From the NCBI GenBank assembly GCA_023212725.1, contig JALBYF010000076.1:1-64000 (forward strand): DNA of 64,000 nucleotides, written 5' to 3'. Every line of letters begins with the position of its first letter. Position 1 is the first letter of the stretch. The position numbers and the translations under genes were made by a program. The notes beneath the pieces are model-generated. The model had not been told where the DNA came from. It did not search any database and saw only the letters and a list, made by a program, of their open reading frames with translations. Below are positions 10,112 through 21,035 of the stretch, in pieces. The stretch comes from Tranzscheliella williamsii (lineage: Eukaryota > Basidiomycota > Ustilaginomycetes > Ustilaginales > Ustilaginaceae).

Positions 10112-13100
10112 ATGATGCAGCAACCAGACACCGACGAATCTTATGGCGAAGATCAGTCGCAAGGCCGAACACCCCCACAGTCCGGAGCAGGTCATGTCGA
10201 TCAGTCCACTACGTCGGCTGCTCTACTCTCCCACTGGCTCTACCACAGTAAAAGCACCAGAGAGATAAAAGAGATCGACGAAATGGTTCAAGTCTTTGAA
10301 CACCGCTGCCTGCGTCGCGCGGCCGCCAGCAAGGCTATGGTACCTCACAGCCTCAAGCGTCAGATCGCCAACGAGCTGCTTTCCAAGATCCAACTCTCCG
10401 TTTTGCGGTCAAAGGGGCCGTCCTGCTTGAAAAAACTCCTTTATGTCGAAACCGAGCGCTTTCTCCGTACTCTCGATCTAAATTGCAGTGAAAGTGGTGG
10501 CCTCTCGACTTTTGAAGTGCTCCATCTTACGCTCTGCGACATCAAAACATACGAGAATAGCCAGCAAGGTCGTAAGGCCTCTGCGCTCGCCGACTCTTCC
10601 ACTCCACAAGCGCGAGCAAAGCAGTTGCCACTTCTGCTCTCCACACCTAGCTTTATAAGTAGCCTCGACTCGCCTACCTTCTATAGCGGTAAAGTTGCAG
10701 CCGAAGAAGCTATACAAATAGGACTAGAGAGACTAGAGGAGCTGCAATGCGATATTCTCTCTTCTCCCCTATCAGATAAGGCAGACTGCGAGACAAAGCT
10801 TCAGTTGGCGCTTTCGTCCTTGCTTGTGGGAATAGGTTTCAACTCATCGTTTGAGACCATTCCCCATTGGCTTCAACCGTTATTTAGGCAGATCCAAACA
10901 ACGTACCGTTGCTATCTTTCCAGAGAGTACAGCCCCGTCGGCGATGCCAGGGACCTCTTTGATACTTTCCATCGACACCTTGTCCTGAACCCACAGGTGT
11001 CGACACTCCAGCTGCTCGAGTATCTTCTCTGGACTTGCTTGCTCCTAAAAAAACGTAGCACAAACTCTCTCACCACAACGGCACAGCAGCACATCACGGA
11101 AATACAGACAACACCATGGATCTCATGCACCAAGTCTGCCCCAGCGTTGATTCGATACGATCACCTTCTCTGCGGCCTTCAAGTCCTTTTCTCTTCCTAT
11201 CATAAAGGCAAAGTAACTCGGAACGAGACAGAGCACGGCTTGGCACTCTATCTACGTAGTCTGGACCCTGGGCGAGATCAGCCTGCTTCGGAGTGGATCA
11301 CTCGCGTCTTCAAACAAGATTCAGGGCCTCTGGATGCAAGGGTTGGGCTCTACATTGCAGAAAGATACCAACGCTTGCATCCTCAAGCTACATTCTTTGA
11401 GGTAGTAGAGCACATGCTCTCCTCCTTTAAACCCACAGCTTCCTCAATACAGTTCGACAGACGGAATGGAGGCGTCACAGAAACGGAGTGTTCACAACTC
11501 TCTTACTGGTTGGATCTCGACCGAGCCGAATCGTCGGCCAAGCTACGCTATGCCCATTGGATTTTGCACCAAGCCTCCCACGACGAATGGGATCTAGCAT
11601 TGTACCTCCTTGGACAAGCCTTGCAGCCTCACGTTTTGAAAGCAGACTTCCCTCAGTGGCTACGTTGCCTGTTTACCCAAGCAAACGGTAACACAGTACC
11701 TAAGCTTGTGGCGCAACTACGTACTGAATCAGCGCGAGAGATCCTAAGCGCTGTCAGCAACATTCATCTGCATGCTCATCCTGGGGCTTCCCAGATCGAG
11801 CGCTTGCAGTACACATTGAAACGAACCGCCAATGCGCTGGGTTTGCACTTGCTTGAGAATGAATGCCAAACAGCGTCGCAAAGTCGAACAGAAGAACTCT
11901 TCCTTTGGCTCAATGCCAAACAAGTTTCACATGAAGCACGTCAAGACGGCTGCCCGGCAATAGACTACGTTTCCAAAGAAAAATGGTGGTTGGCCATTGA
12001 GGCTCTTGAACGTCAGCTGGCGCCCTGGGCATCGCTCGAAGAATTTCCAGCCTGGCTCCAGGTTCTTTTCGCTTACGACGGGGCGGCGCCTCGGTTGAGG
12101 CTTAAGACAGAACTCGGGGATAGGACCGTTGCTCAATTTTTTAGATCTGTTGATGGAATGTACACTTGTGTCTACCCAGGTGCACCTCCTGAGTTTCGCT
12201 TGCAACGACTTCTCTACCCAATTTCAAAAAGTTTAGGATATCTAGGCGGTGACGAGCTCGAAACACCTTCTCTCGTTCGAGCCGAACGTCTACAGTTGTG
12301 GATCTTCCAGCAAAAGGATGATCTCCTAGTACAGGCTTTCGAACATGTCTTAGCCAAACTGTCAGACGTAAAGGCTCTCGAGCTCCCTTTGTTGGTCCAA
12401 TCTTTTTTCATTCTTCTACACCGAATGGCGCCCCGCACTATTGGAAATGACTTCCCATCATGGCTACGACCTCTCTTTGCAGTTGGAAGTCAGGGTGCCG
12501 AGGTACAGACCGATCTCATCCGTTATGGACATGCCATCCAGCAGTCGCTCCGGCAGTACGCCCATACCTTGCATTGGCACTCATACTCGCCCATTATGGC
12601 GTGTGAGCATCTCCTGTACGAGATTTCAAGTGGTAGCCTTGACGATACGGCAAACGATGGCCCTTTTTCTCCAGTCGAGCAGAGGTCGCAAGAGATTTTA
12701 CATTGGTGGAACCTTGCTTCTATTGATGATGACAAGTATAGACTGCAAGTGGCCAACAGAAGGCTAATTGCCTTTGAAGATTCTCTTGATAATGCAGGCT
12801 CAATGAACCAGCAACATTCATTTGAGCTATTTCTGGAGGAGATACTCAACCGACTGCACCCGCTGCTTGGCCAATCTGGATTCCCGACGTGGCTGCGCGA
12901 GATATTTGTCGTACAAGGTGTCGATAGGATGGCTCTCTCCGAGGACATACAAACCTATGATACGAAGTACTTTCTGGATATATTGTATGAGTACAGTCGT
13001 TCTCAAACAGCACCTTCTGCTCTCGAAGGCCTGCAACACGTCCTGTTCAGGGGCCCAGAGGTGAACACAGGAAATTGGCCAATTCATGAACCCCAGAGGT

Positions 13101-14077
13101 TGGGTTTGGAGCAATTCCCGTCAGAAATATCTCAACTCATCGTTCAACATGTCCTTTCTAATGAACGTCGACCAAATCGCATGGCTGGTGAATACTCTTT
13201 GGTCAACAGGACCTTCTTCCGATGGTTCCAGCAAAGGATGTGGGCTACTATGGTATTGCGACCGTCGTTCCGGGATCGAGGGTTCGACAAGCTAAACAGC
13301 TTGGCATGTTCCAGGTTCAGGGAGCGCCTGAGTTTCGCAAACATGCTCACGGTCGATCTGAAGGAGGCTGATCTTGAAGAATGTTACGGCCTTTCCGTCG
13401 CCATTCTGTCAAGATGTATAAACCTAGAGAGGTTGGTGTTTGTCAATATTCCTTTTAACCCTGTTACCAAGGAGAGCGACGATGACGAAGATGTTGATGA
13501 TGAATACCTACCGTTCAAGAGATCTCGCTCATGGCCATTCGACCTAGGCTGCCGCACAACAATGAGTCTCATCAATCCGCCAAAGGTTCCCGCCACCTTT
13601 CCCTACTTGAACCAAGTTACGATCAGTGACGACAACAAGAACCTTAGGGCCAGGCATTACGGCAATTTGTTCATCAATCCTTTTACTGGCCGAAGTGCAT
13701 GCCCCAATCTTAGGATACTCTCGTTACGCCTCTGGAACACCCGAAAGCTTGGTCTCGAAGAACGATTTGGCAAGGCCATGGTCAAGCTAGGTCAATTCCA
13801 TCCGAAGCTTAGCAAATTACGCTTGTTTTTGGATTGGGAGGCGTCTATACCTCATCGCTACCAGCTGGAAGACGACAAAACCTTTCAAGCTCTTGCCCGT
13901 TTGCTTTCGTATCTTAGCAAAGAAACAGAGCTGAGCGTGGATGTTGGCATTTTTCATAATGGTACCGCATACGGACCTGTCTTCTGCTGCAAAACGGCGA
14001 ACGATTGCCTTTACGACACGTACAAAGTGCCACGCAACCGGGCCCGATTCGAGAGAGCGAACAAGGCTATGTTCTAG
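10112..14077 (+). CDS. 1,321-residue repeat protein with F-box-like C-terminal region
   Basis: Single-exon gene starting at ATGATGCAG. The protein is largely helical and contains a degenerate motif, FPxWLRxLF or close variants, at about residues 250 (IPHWLQPLF), 393 (SEWITRVF), 513, 645, 781 and 924. The spacing is 120-143 residues. Within most units a Trp-containing helix (LSYWLDL, LFLWLNA, LQLWIFQ, ILHWWNL) precedes it, and a (H/Y)PGAxxxxxLQ-like helix follows. This implies six, perhaps seven, internal repeats. At about 1002 the sequence FPSEISQLIVQHVL followed by LVNRTFFRWFQQRMW resembles an F-box, and the last 250 residues (NLERLVFVNI, CPNLRILSLRLW, KLSKLRLFLDW) look like degenerate leucine-rich repeats. 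F-box proteins usually recruit substrates to SCF ubiquitin ligases, so that role is inference; the repeat domain is unknown to me. An acidic loop lies near residue 1121. No frameshift is visible. Confidence 0.85.
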   Translation: MMQQPDTDESYGEDQSQGRTPPQSGAGHVDQSTTSAALLSHWLYHSKSTREIKEIDEMVQVFEHRCLRRAAASKAMVPHSLKRQIANELLSKIQLSVLRSKGPSCLKKLLYVETERFLRTLDLNCSESGGLSTFEVLHLTLCDIKTYENSQQGRKASALADSSTPQARAKQLPLLLSTPSFISSLDSPTFYSGKVAAEEAIQIGLERLEELQCDILSSPLSDKADCETKLQLALSSLLVGIGFNSSFETIPHWLQPLFRQIQTTYRCYLSREYSPVGDARDLFDTFHRHLVLNPQVSTLQLLEYLLWTCLLLKKRSTNSLTTTAQQHITEIQTTPWISCTKSAPALIRYDHLLCGLQVLFSSYHKGKVTRNETEHGLALYLRSLDPGRDQPASEWITRVFKQDSGPLDARVGLYIAERYQRLHPQATFFEVVEHMLSSFKPTASSIQFDRRNGGVTETECSQLSYWLDLDRAESSAKLRYAHWILHQASHDEWDLALYLLGQALQPHVLKADFPQWLRCLFTQANGNTVPKLVAQLRTESAREILSAVSNIHLHAHPGASQIERLQYTLKRTANALGLHLLENECQTASQSRTEELFLWLNAKQVSHEARQDGCPAIDYVSKEKWWLAIEALERQLAPWASLEEFPAWLQVLFAYDGAAPRLRLKTELGDRTVAQFFRSVDGMYTCVYPGAPPEFRLQRLLYPISKSLGYLGGDELETPSLVRAERLQLWIFQQKDDLLVQAFEHVLAKLSDVKALELPLLVQSFFILLHRMAPRTIGNDFPSWLRPLFAVGSQGAEVQTDLIRYGHAIQQSLRQYAHTLHWHSYSPIMACEHLLYEISSGSLDDTANDGPFSPVEQRSQEILHWWNLASIDDDKYRLQVANRRLIAFEDSLDNAGSMNQQHSFELFLEEILNRLHPLLGQSGFPTWLREIFVVQGVDRMALSEDIQTYDTKYFLDILYEYSRSQTAPSALEGLQHVLFRGPEVNTGNWPIHEPQRLGLEQFPSEISQLIVQHVLSNERRPNRMAGEYSLVNRTFFRWFQQRMWATMVLRPSFRDRGFDKLNSLACSRFRERLSFANMLTVDLKEADLEECYGLSVAILSRCINLERLVFVNIPFNPVTKESDDDEDVDDEYLPFKRSRSWPFDLGCRTTMSLINPPKVPATFPYLNQVTISDDNKNLRARHYGNLFINPFTGRSACPNLRILSLRLWNTRKLGLEERFGKAMVKLGQFHPKLSKLRLFLDWEASIPHRYQLEDDKTFQALARLLSYLSKETELSVDVGIFHNGTAYGPVFCCKTANDCLYDTYKVPRNRARFERANKAMF

Positions 14078-15649
14078 CGAGAGCAGCGTTATCGGAGCTA
14101 CTGAGGACGATCTTAATCAAGAAGAGGTAGTCCTTTGGATGCCGCTGTCTTGGCGCGGGTCCCTTCACCCGCAGAACGCGTACAGACTTGGCGCTCTTGG
14201 CAGTGCGGCTACGCAAAGACACTTCCATCGTGTCAAAAAACGCACTCGGTGCGAATACCACTGCCCGTTTTTCGACGACCAAATTGTTCAATAACAGACC
14301 ATGGAGATAGCATGACAGCTCAACGAGCATAGTAAACTTTTGCCGTGGCCTGTCCGTACTCAGAAATGCTCAGTTTAGGTAAACCAAAGCATGTGTCAGA
14401 GCAGAAACCCTGCTTCCTCTCTGAGTACAGGCGAAGAGCAGAGGCGGCACGAACGGCAAGCAGGAGCCCACGCCCCTCCATCATCGTCTGCAGCAGGGTC
14501 CTTTTTGTCAAAATCCAGCTTACTTTGTGATGAGGAGCTCTTCTTGTCTAGATGATGGATCTCCTGATTGTGATCTGCATGCAAGCCACGTAAGAGTAGC
14601 AACTGAAAGTGATGCTCAAGCACAGTATTGCCAGCAGAGACAGGACCGATACAAGTGAAAGGTTCTAAAAGTAACTCTGGTGCAAATGGACACTCTCGTG
14701 CGACTGGACACTCTCGAGACGGATGGAATCAATGGTCATGGCAAAGGGGGCTAGCGCGTACTGTATGCTTGTAGATGTAGGTGCTCTACTACTCGGATGC
14801 CACGCTGCCATGCTTACGTACAAGTGTCGAGCCGTTTCCACGAGGGTCTGTGAGATACGGCGAAATGCTGCGGTGATGGGGTGACGTCCGGGATAGTCGG
14901 TCCCAGAGCAGGTGTACCGTCAACTATACATCATTGACTGGTGTTATCTTTCACTGCCCAAAATCCCAACATTCTATGTATCCTTCAAGAGCCACAGTGG
15001 CTGTGTGAATTCTCGCTCGACCAAGTCAAGGCAGAGGCGCATTGAACCTCTGTTGACGGGTGTCGACAAGCCTGGGCAGCAGAGATGGTTCGTACAGTCA
15101 AGTGATGCTAGTCAATGACATGAAGCTCGGCGGCTGATGTCGGAGGACGATCTTACCTAAGACGCAGGCACGCTTCCGGAGCGCAGCTCGGGCAGGCTGG
15201 AGCGATCGGCAGCGTAAGAAAGCCTCAAGCAAATGTGCCTAGCTCGGGTTGGCTTCTTGGGCGGCGGGTATCTTCCAAGCTCCTGCGAGCCACACATGTG
15301 GCAGCATGGCTGCGTAGAGCTCGACGAGGCTCCGCAATTTTGGCAGTACCTTATACTTGCTGGGCGCTGCCAAAGCGCACAAAGCGGCTCCTGCGACGCC
15401 TGTTCCAACCGAAACAACATGGAACGCAATAAAGACGATGAGATCGTGTTGGTCTGCTGTGAACAATGGCACTTACCCGTGTCAGCATCATGACAAGCTG
15501 ATGCTTCTGCTTTGCAGTCTGCACAGCTTGGTCTGCGAGAGCTAAGGTGTTTCGGTCTAGGTCGCAGTTGGCGGAGGATGGCTAAGCGACAGCTGCCTGC
15601 TATCGAACCGCTTGATGTAGAAAACTTGGACCAGAACAGGTGTACAGCC
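14078..15649. other. Region without a supported gene
   Basis: It holds the 3' flank of the repeat protein gene and short frames. A minus frame at 14396-14623 reads SSSSQSKLDFDKKDPAADDD but has no ATG. On the minus strand near 15400-15560 a frame reading TLALADQAVQTAKQKHQLVM ends at a good donor-like GTAAGT, and a hydrophobic frame (GVAGAALCALAAPSKYKVL) lies downstream, but the phases do not join at the best acceptor. This could be a decayed small membrane-protein gene; I cannot support more. Confidence 0.35.
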
Positions 15650-15764
15650 AAGCTCTCATATAGACAAGCTCCCGTATAGACAAGCTCCCGCATAGACAAG
15701 CTCCCGCATAGACAAGCTCCGGCATAGACAAGCTCCCGCATAGACAAGCTCGTATAGACAAGCC
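15650..15764. repeat. 16-bp minisatellite, about 6.5 copies
   Basis: Units of tagacaagctcccgca start at 15661, 15677, 15693, 15709 and 15725, followed by a 14-bp shortened copy at 15741 and a partial copy at 15755. Copies differ by one or two bases. On the minus strand one frame across it reads repeats such as SMRELVYAGACL, which has no independent support as protein. Confidence 0.95.
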
Positions 15765-16500
15765 TACTTAGCTTGCACTGCGGACGGTTAGCTGTCGGGC
15801 GTTCAGGTTGGCGCAGCACGGGTGCCGCCGTCCTCCGCCAACAGGCATACCACAGCTGTGCCCGGATGGATTCTCCCTGGCGCCGTACGAACAACCATTT
15901 TTATTTGCGCCCTTTGTCCCTCGTCCTCATGCTGCACACGGCGATCCTTTCCTGAGACCGTGCCAGCACATACGCCAGCCAGCGCGGAAAGCCTTAACCG
16001 CGATTGAACGTTTTGCATTGCCCAGGACCAGCTTTGTTTCGACTCAATGTGCAGACGGGGTCCTGACTAGTACCGGTGCCGGCGCTTGTTGTCTTTTGGT
16101 CGGAGAAAGCGTTCTTATCCGCAATTGCTGACGGACAAAGAACAAAGGGGCCTGGAAATCGCTGGAGGAAGAAGACAGAGGCAAAGCTTATCTTTGAGTT
16201 GGCACAAGATTAGCCTCGACTCAGCCGGACTTCACAGGCGACAGAGGCTCCTTCGTTTCCGCTTCTTAAACAGGCGGCGCTTAGCTATTCAGAGCTTGCT
16301 AAAGCACCCTCTGCTGCCCTTCTCCTATGCTTCTACGGGCGTGGTGCCGGAGACGAAGGTGCGTGTTGAGCTCAGCGCTCAGCTCTTAGTCAAGCTTCTT
16401 CTTTTGCTGCCATTCGCGTCCTGCCCCTTTGTATCCTGCTCCTTCATATCCTGTCCCTGACCCAGCATCCTAGGACGACCAAATCTCGACATCTCCTACT
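15765..16500. other. Upstream region of the phosphotransferase-like gene
   Basis: No family feature. Near 16415-16465 there is an imperfect repeated CT-rich string (tcctgcccctttgtatcctgctcc split by short spacers), plausible for a fungal promoter or 5' leader, just before the ATG at 16501. Confidence 0.4.
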
Positions 16501-17250
16501 ATGACAGCCCTACCGGTGATACCACCTATCGAGACTACAGAGACGGCTCGGAACCACCAAAAGGTCTACCACGAAATCCAATGTGATGGCAAGCCTTGTT
16601 TTGTCAAGCGGAATCTGACGCCGATCGAGTTCCCCATCTCGCCTCTCACCCATAAGATTGTGGTGACAGGCGATCTGGCGTGCAGGATGCGAAATGAAAA
16701 GGCGGCAATCGAGTTCGTCGCTGCAAACACCGATATCCCTGTGCCGCGGATTCTCTTCTTTCTGGACGAGGGCGATCGTGTCTACCTGGGGCTTGAGTTG
16801 GCGAGCGGAGTGCAGATGGACGAGTTGGAGGCCGAGCAAAAGGCCAAAGTGATCCCACAACTGGACGCCTACGTACTGCAGCTGGCTCAGCATCGAAGCG
16901 CTCGCATCCAAAGCTTTGCCGTGTCTCACTGCTTTCCGTTGGCGCTATCCGAGCGGCTCCCTCCAGCTCTTATCCAGCGCTTTGTTGAGAAGGAAGACAA
17001 GGAATACGTGCTCTGCCACGGGGACTTGCACGAGGCCAACGTTATTGTCGACCCAAACACGCTTCGGGTGACCTGCATCCTCGATTGGGAGCATGCTGGT
17101 TTCTACCCCGCTGAGATCGACCCGCGAAGGTATAAGCAAGGGCCGCACACTGTCATCTTGCCCGACGGTAAGGCGATCCCTTATACCGACTACGCTGATC
17201 ATGCCTGTGCCGTCCTAAAGCGATACAGGCCCAGACCCAGCTCAGAATAG
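16501..17250 (+). CDS. Aminoglycoside-phosphotransferase (APH) family kinase-like protein
   Basis: The 249-residue intron-free protein has the APH/choline-kinase fold. NEKAAIEFVAANTDIPVPRI at about residues 64-83 matches the N-lobe Glu helix plus VPRV strand, and RVYLGLEL is the hinge. HGDLHEANVIVD at 173-184 is the catalytic loop with Asp175 as likely base and Asn180 as metal ligand; ILDWEHAGFYP at 193-203 carries the second metal-binding Asp195. Proteins of this family phosphorylate small hydroxyl compounds or act on proteins; fungi hold many paralogues whose substrates are unknown. All catalytic residues are present, so it should be active. It is shorter than many fungal relatives (about 280-400), mainly at the N-terminus, and lacks an obvious glycine-rich loop. 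The name does not imply antibiotic resistance. Confidence 0.88.
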   Translation: MTALPVIPPIETTETARNHQKVYHEIQCDGKPCFVKRNLTPIEFPISPLTHKIVVTGDLACRMRNEKAAIEFVAANTDIPVPRILFFLDEGDRVYLGLELASGVQMDELEAEQKAKVIPQLDAYVLQLAQHRSARIQSFAVSHCFPLALSERLPPALIQRFVEKEDKEYVLCHGDLHEANVIVDPNTLRVTCILDWEHAGFYPAEIDPRRYKQGPHTVILPDGKAIPYTDYADHACAVLKRYRPRPSSE

Positions 17251-19785
17251 CCTTTGACAAATTGGATGTGTCTCGGATCCAGCCGTCTCTCTCGCAAATG
17301 AAGGCAATGTAGTCACCATGTGTTCGAAACCAGGGTGCGAAGCAGTGCTCGGTGTGTCAGGAGCGTGCGACAAGGTGGAAGGCCGCGGTGGCAAAATGCT
17401 TGATGTCTCGTCATTGGCTTGTCGCCTCAGCCGCCGCAAGATGCGTATGCCATTGCAGCTTGGCTGACTTTGCGCCGCATAGCTCCGGCAAGCTGCGACC
17501 TCTCAAGGCCAGGCGAGCTCAGACGCGAGTTCAGACTTGGGATGGAAGGTATTGCCCCGGCTGCGTGTCCTGCCGCTGGCGCAGAGCCTCACAAGCTGAT
17601 CGTTAATGATATCGGCCGATGGAAGGGATTGGCTGCATAAAGGGCGTGAGAGAAGGATCGGAGCAAGCAGGTCGGCTACTGTGTAGCTGATGAGGAAGGG
17701 AGAGCTCTTGCTAGACCGTAGCATGCAGGTCGGGCTACAAAACCGGAAATTGGAGCAGTAGTTGCTATCAAAGCTGGGCGTGCTGTATACCATCGCTCTG
17801 CATAAGTGAGGTGCAGGATGTAGGGTCATATTCCTTGCTCCGCAACGAGCTGGTCGACTCAGACCATCGAAGCGGCAACCAGGCCGGGTGAGATCGCCAA
17901 CAGTGCTGCAGAAACCAAGCTTGTTAGGAATCGTGAACTTCTACATGTGATACTCGCCCCTTCACATGCATGTGTCTCTTCGAGCAGTGCATCTTTCTAC
18001 CATGTTGCGCGCACAGAGTTGTGTATCCCGTAGGCGGTTCTTTGTGACCGACAGAGCTGAACCATGCTAGCGTCAATAACTACCGGCAGTGTGAGTGTGG
18101 CAACATCTATGCTAGAGCGCTCGTCCTTTCCGCTGTGAAAAGGTGGGGCCATTCGCGCAACATATAGAATAATAATAGTTATAATAACTGCGTTGAGGCC
18201 ACTTCGGCCTACCTGTCGCAGTGACAGCCTGCGGCCCTTTGCAACGCAAGGTGTGACCCGACACAATAACTGCTGTAAAGCGATGCCAAAGTACAAAACA
18301 GCCGTGATCATGCGCAACAAACCAAAGCGAAAGGCGGCAAAATACAACCGATGCTGAAGAGATAGCTGGAGATGGAGAAACGCGGATGACAAGCCTCACT
18401 GACTACAATGTTAGAACGATAACAGCTTACTTGATTTGGAGGTTGAGTTGTTACACACTTTTGAGCGGATTCCGCACCGTCCCACTTTTAGACTAAAACG
18501 CCCTTTCTGTCATCTGATGAGCGTATACTTGGGCAAAGCTGGAGCGGTTGTGCGCGCAGAAAAAGGCATTATATTCTCAGGAGGTTTCGGGGTATACGCT
18601 TAGCGATAATAAGCCCTACACTTGTGTGATAACGCGCTAAAACCCTTGGGTTCGATGTTAACAGCTAGTTTTGTCGTTTGAGCACCGCCTCGATGACACA
18701 GATATGTAGGCTTTGCTTCACCACACTTTGTCGCATTGCCCAAAAGCGGTCAATAGCTCAAAACGAGGCGCCGCTCTGTGTACCCAGATCACGAAGAGCA
18801 AGGAAAAGTATCTTTATTCTCTGTTCATCAACGGAACAAGACCTGCTCAGCAGCTCTTTGAACACGTTCTTGTCGTGACTGTTCAGCAAAAAGGATATAT
18901 TTTTTTTCTGCAACCGTTTTGGCAGCAGCGACCGGCAACGTGCACAAGGCACCTGTGCTTTCACTGCCGCAGTCCCCACCGCCGCCAGCCCTTTCTGCAC
19001 GATCCCTGCTACACTAAGCAAGCAGCTGCAAGATGAGCGGCTCAGTCAACTCTTATGTATCTCGCATTAGAGCGCCATGTCGAAGCATACATTGCCATTC
19101 CTCGGCGTCTACACTTAGATGACCGCCGTAGACCTCTATTCTGCGAGCAGGTACTATACAACAGCCTGTGCGTCTCACGAAGCGGCTCTTGATCAACATC
19201 TCTCTCTCTCTTCCAGCCAGCAAGCTTGCGGGCCCGCTTCTAGCTTCCAAGCTCGTACTCGGGTCGCAGATTCCTTGCTACCGTTCAGACGCAACAGCAC
19301 GCAACCATGTGCTAGCAAGGGTTCTTCTTTGGCAGATGCACTTTGACGCAAGTCGCTAGTAAGGCAAGCGTGAAGAAGGCGAGCGAGCGTACTAGCTCCG
19401 ACCCATATACCGCCCTGGGCAACGTTCAGCCGTGGTCGTGAAGGCCAAGCAGCAGCTGCGGTAGGATACACTTTCGGTTCGCCACCGCAGTCGTCGAAGC
19501 AGCAACGCAAGGCATTTCGTCCATCTCAGGTGGAGCCGCCAGTTCTCTTCTGCAAGCATTCACAGACTTGCTTTTGTTGTTGCCTTCTTTCGAAGTCTCC
19601 CCGCCTCGGACAGAGACTTGATTGTTCTTCCTTCCTGATCATGGTATGGGTCGCGGCGTCGGCACTATGTACGGGTCGGCCACGGATCCCGCCGCGTTTG
19701 GCTGCGCCAGCCATGCCACCGCAGAGCCCACCAGCCGCACCCGCCGGTCGCCTTTCAGCGCAGGGACTGGAAGCGCTAAGCATCC
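17251..19785. other. Gene-free stretch
   Basis: No frame has a recognisable motif. An AT-rich patch lies at about 18165-18190 (ataataatagttataataa). A polar minus frame at 18758-19021 (KNVFKELLSRSCSVDEQRIK) looks mildly coding-like without further support. Confidence 0.4.
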
Positions 19786-19791
19786 ATGGGC

Positions 19792-20290
19792 TCAATCGCC
19801 ATAGGCAGCTTCGCCAGCGTTGGTCCCCGAACTTGTACCCCATCTGTAGGACCAACTTCTGCGAATTCTGCCGCTATCAAGCCGCACCAACGCCTGCCAG
19901 CTCTGATTTTGCCTCAACGGCAGCGCATTCCGGCGTCGCTGTCGCGTGACCACATCCTTGCGGGTCGAACTGGGCTGTGTAGGGCTCGGGGACCATGACC
20001 TTGTGGACGTGAGGGAAGAGGCGGTCAGCCCATCTGGCGAGGCCCTGCCGGCGAGGCGGTTGAATGTCCCATCGGCGGTGGTGCAGTCGACGGCGAAGCG
20101 GTCGTCTTTGCGGCTGATACGCCTGGCCATGAGGAGCTCGTCGTCCTTGCCGCCGATGGTGTTTTCAAAATCGCTGTCGAGGTAGAGCTGCAGCTCATTG
20201 TATCGCCAATGCGTCTCCCCGTCACGCGGCGGTGGTGGTTGCGGACCGTCACGGGCAGCATGTTCGTCGTGGCTCGGTTGCCACGCCGCT
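19792..20290 (-). pseudogene. Unidentified coding remnant
   Basis: On the minus strand a frame downstream of a TGA near 20295 reads QPSHDEHAARDGPQPPPPRD, then HWRYNELQLYLDSDFENTIG, then KDDELLMARRISRKDDRFAV. It has charged, well-spaced coding composition up to about 20040. After that the frame becomes Ser/Arg-rich, while another frame gives the more sensible ADRLFPHVHKVMVPEPYTAQ. This suggests an exon, or a frameshifted gene, of an unknown family. No start or splice site could be set. Confidence 0.4.
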
Positions 20291-20742
20291 CAAGCTGCCT
20301 ATGTGCGATGCCGACGACGGTGGGCTGGCTTTGGCAGCGCCTCACGCCCCATCATTATCTATATTGCGATCGCGCTCCGAAATGGGAGCAGATCGTGATG
20401 AGGAGCTAGCGTCCTTTGCCCTTGTCCTTGCCCTGTTTGGGGTGGATGGAGATCATTTGAATGTAGCTGGATGAATCTAATGTAGCTCTCTGGTAGAGCG
20501 ACGAAGCACTTGGGCCAGGCTAGACACTAGGCATGGTAGAGCTTGACGCCAGTGCTCAGGCTAGTGCGCAGCTTGAATCCCTCGGCCGTGTATATCCTGA
20601 AAGCATTCGCAGCTGGGAAGCTGTGCGGCGAGAGTCTAGCTGAACATCTACCGCCGTAGCTACATCTACCGCGGTAGCCGAATATAGGCCGATTAGCAAT
20701 GCTTTCACCAGCTCAAGGCGAAAGACGAAGAGGAGAAATAAT

Positions 20743-21030
20743 TGTTGGAATCTCGCGCAACGGTTTGGCAGAGCACTGAGTCTAGGATTGCGACAACATC
20801 AATCAAGGGCAAGTAAGTATGTACAACAATGGTATGATGTAAGTGGTGATCATGATACCGTTGGGAAGGGGACTGGCTGATCTAGTTCCCCTGTCGTGTG
20901 GGCACCAGGTCTAGGGGCACACGCAGCGCCAGGAGGCCCAAGCTCCTGGCGGTCCCGAGAAGCGGCGATGCTCGGCATCGCTGCTGCCTGTAGCTGGTCT
21001 CGAGCCGATGGCTCGCTCGAGCCTTCAACA
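20743..21030. mobile_element. Solo LTR, copy 1 (288 bp)
   Basis: Begins TGTTGGAA and ends CCTTCAACA, giving inverted ends of the TG...CA type. It is flanked on both sides by ATAAT (20738-20742 and 21031-21035), a 5-bp target-site duplication. It is highly similar along its whole length to 35013-35299 and 53313-53602. Inside are two strong palindromes: GCCAGGAG/CTCCTGGC around 20928-20950 and GCGATGC/GCATCGC around 20963-20979. No internal retroelement sequence adjoins it, so it is a solo LTR left by recombination. Confidence 0.95.
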
Positions 21031-21035
21031 ATAAT

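Noticed and set aside
15157..15894. 245-residue minus frame with Cys motifs (YCQNCGASS, CCHMCGSQ), zinc-finger-like
   Set aside because: The N-terminal half is the 16-bp minisatellite and there is no ATG at the start. Two other frames over the same DNA look equally or more protein-like, so the Cys pattern is probably accidental.
18560..18665. Possible tRNA ending in gggttcgatgtt
   Set aside because: No cloverleaf can be drawn upstream; the D-arm and anticodon stem are missing.
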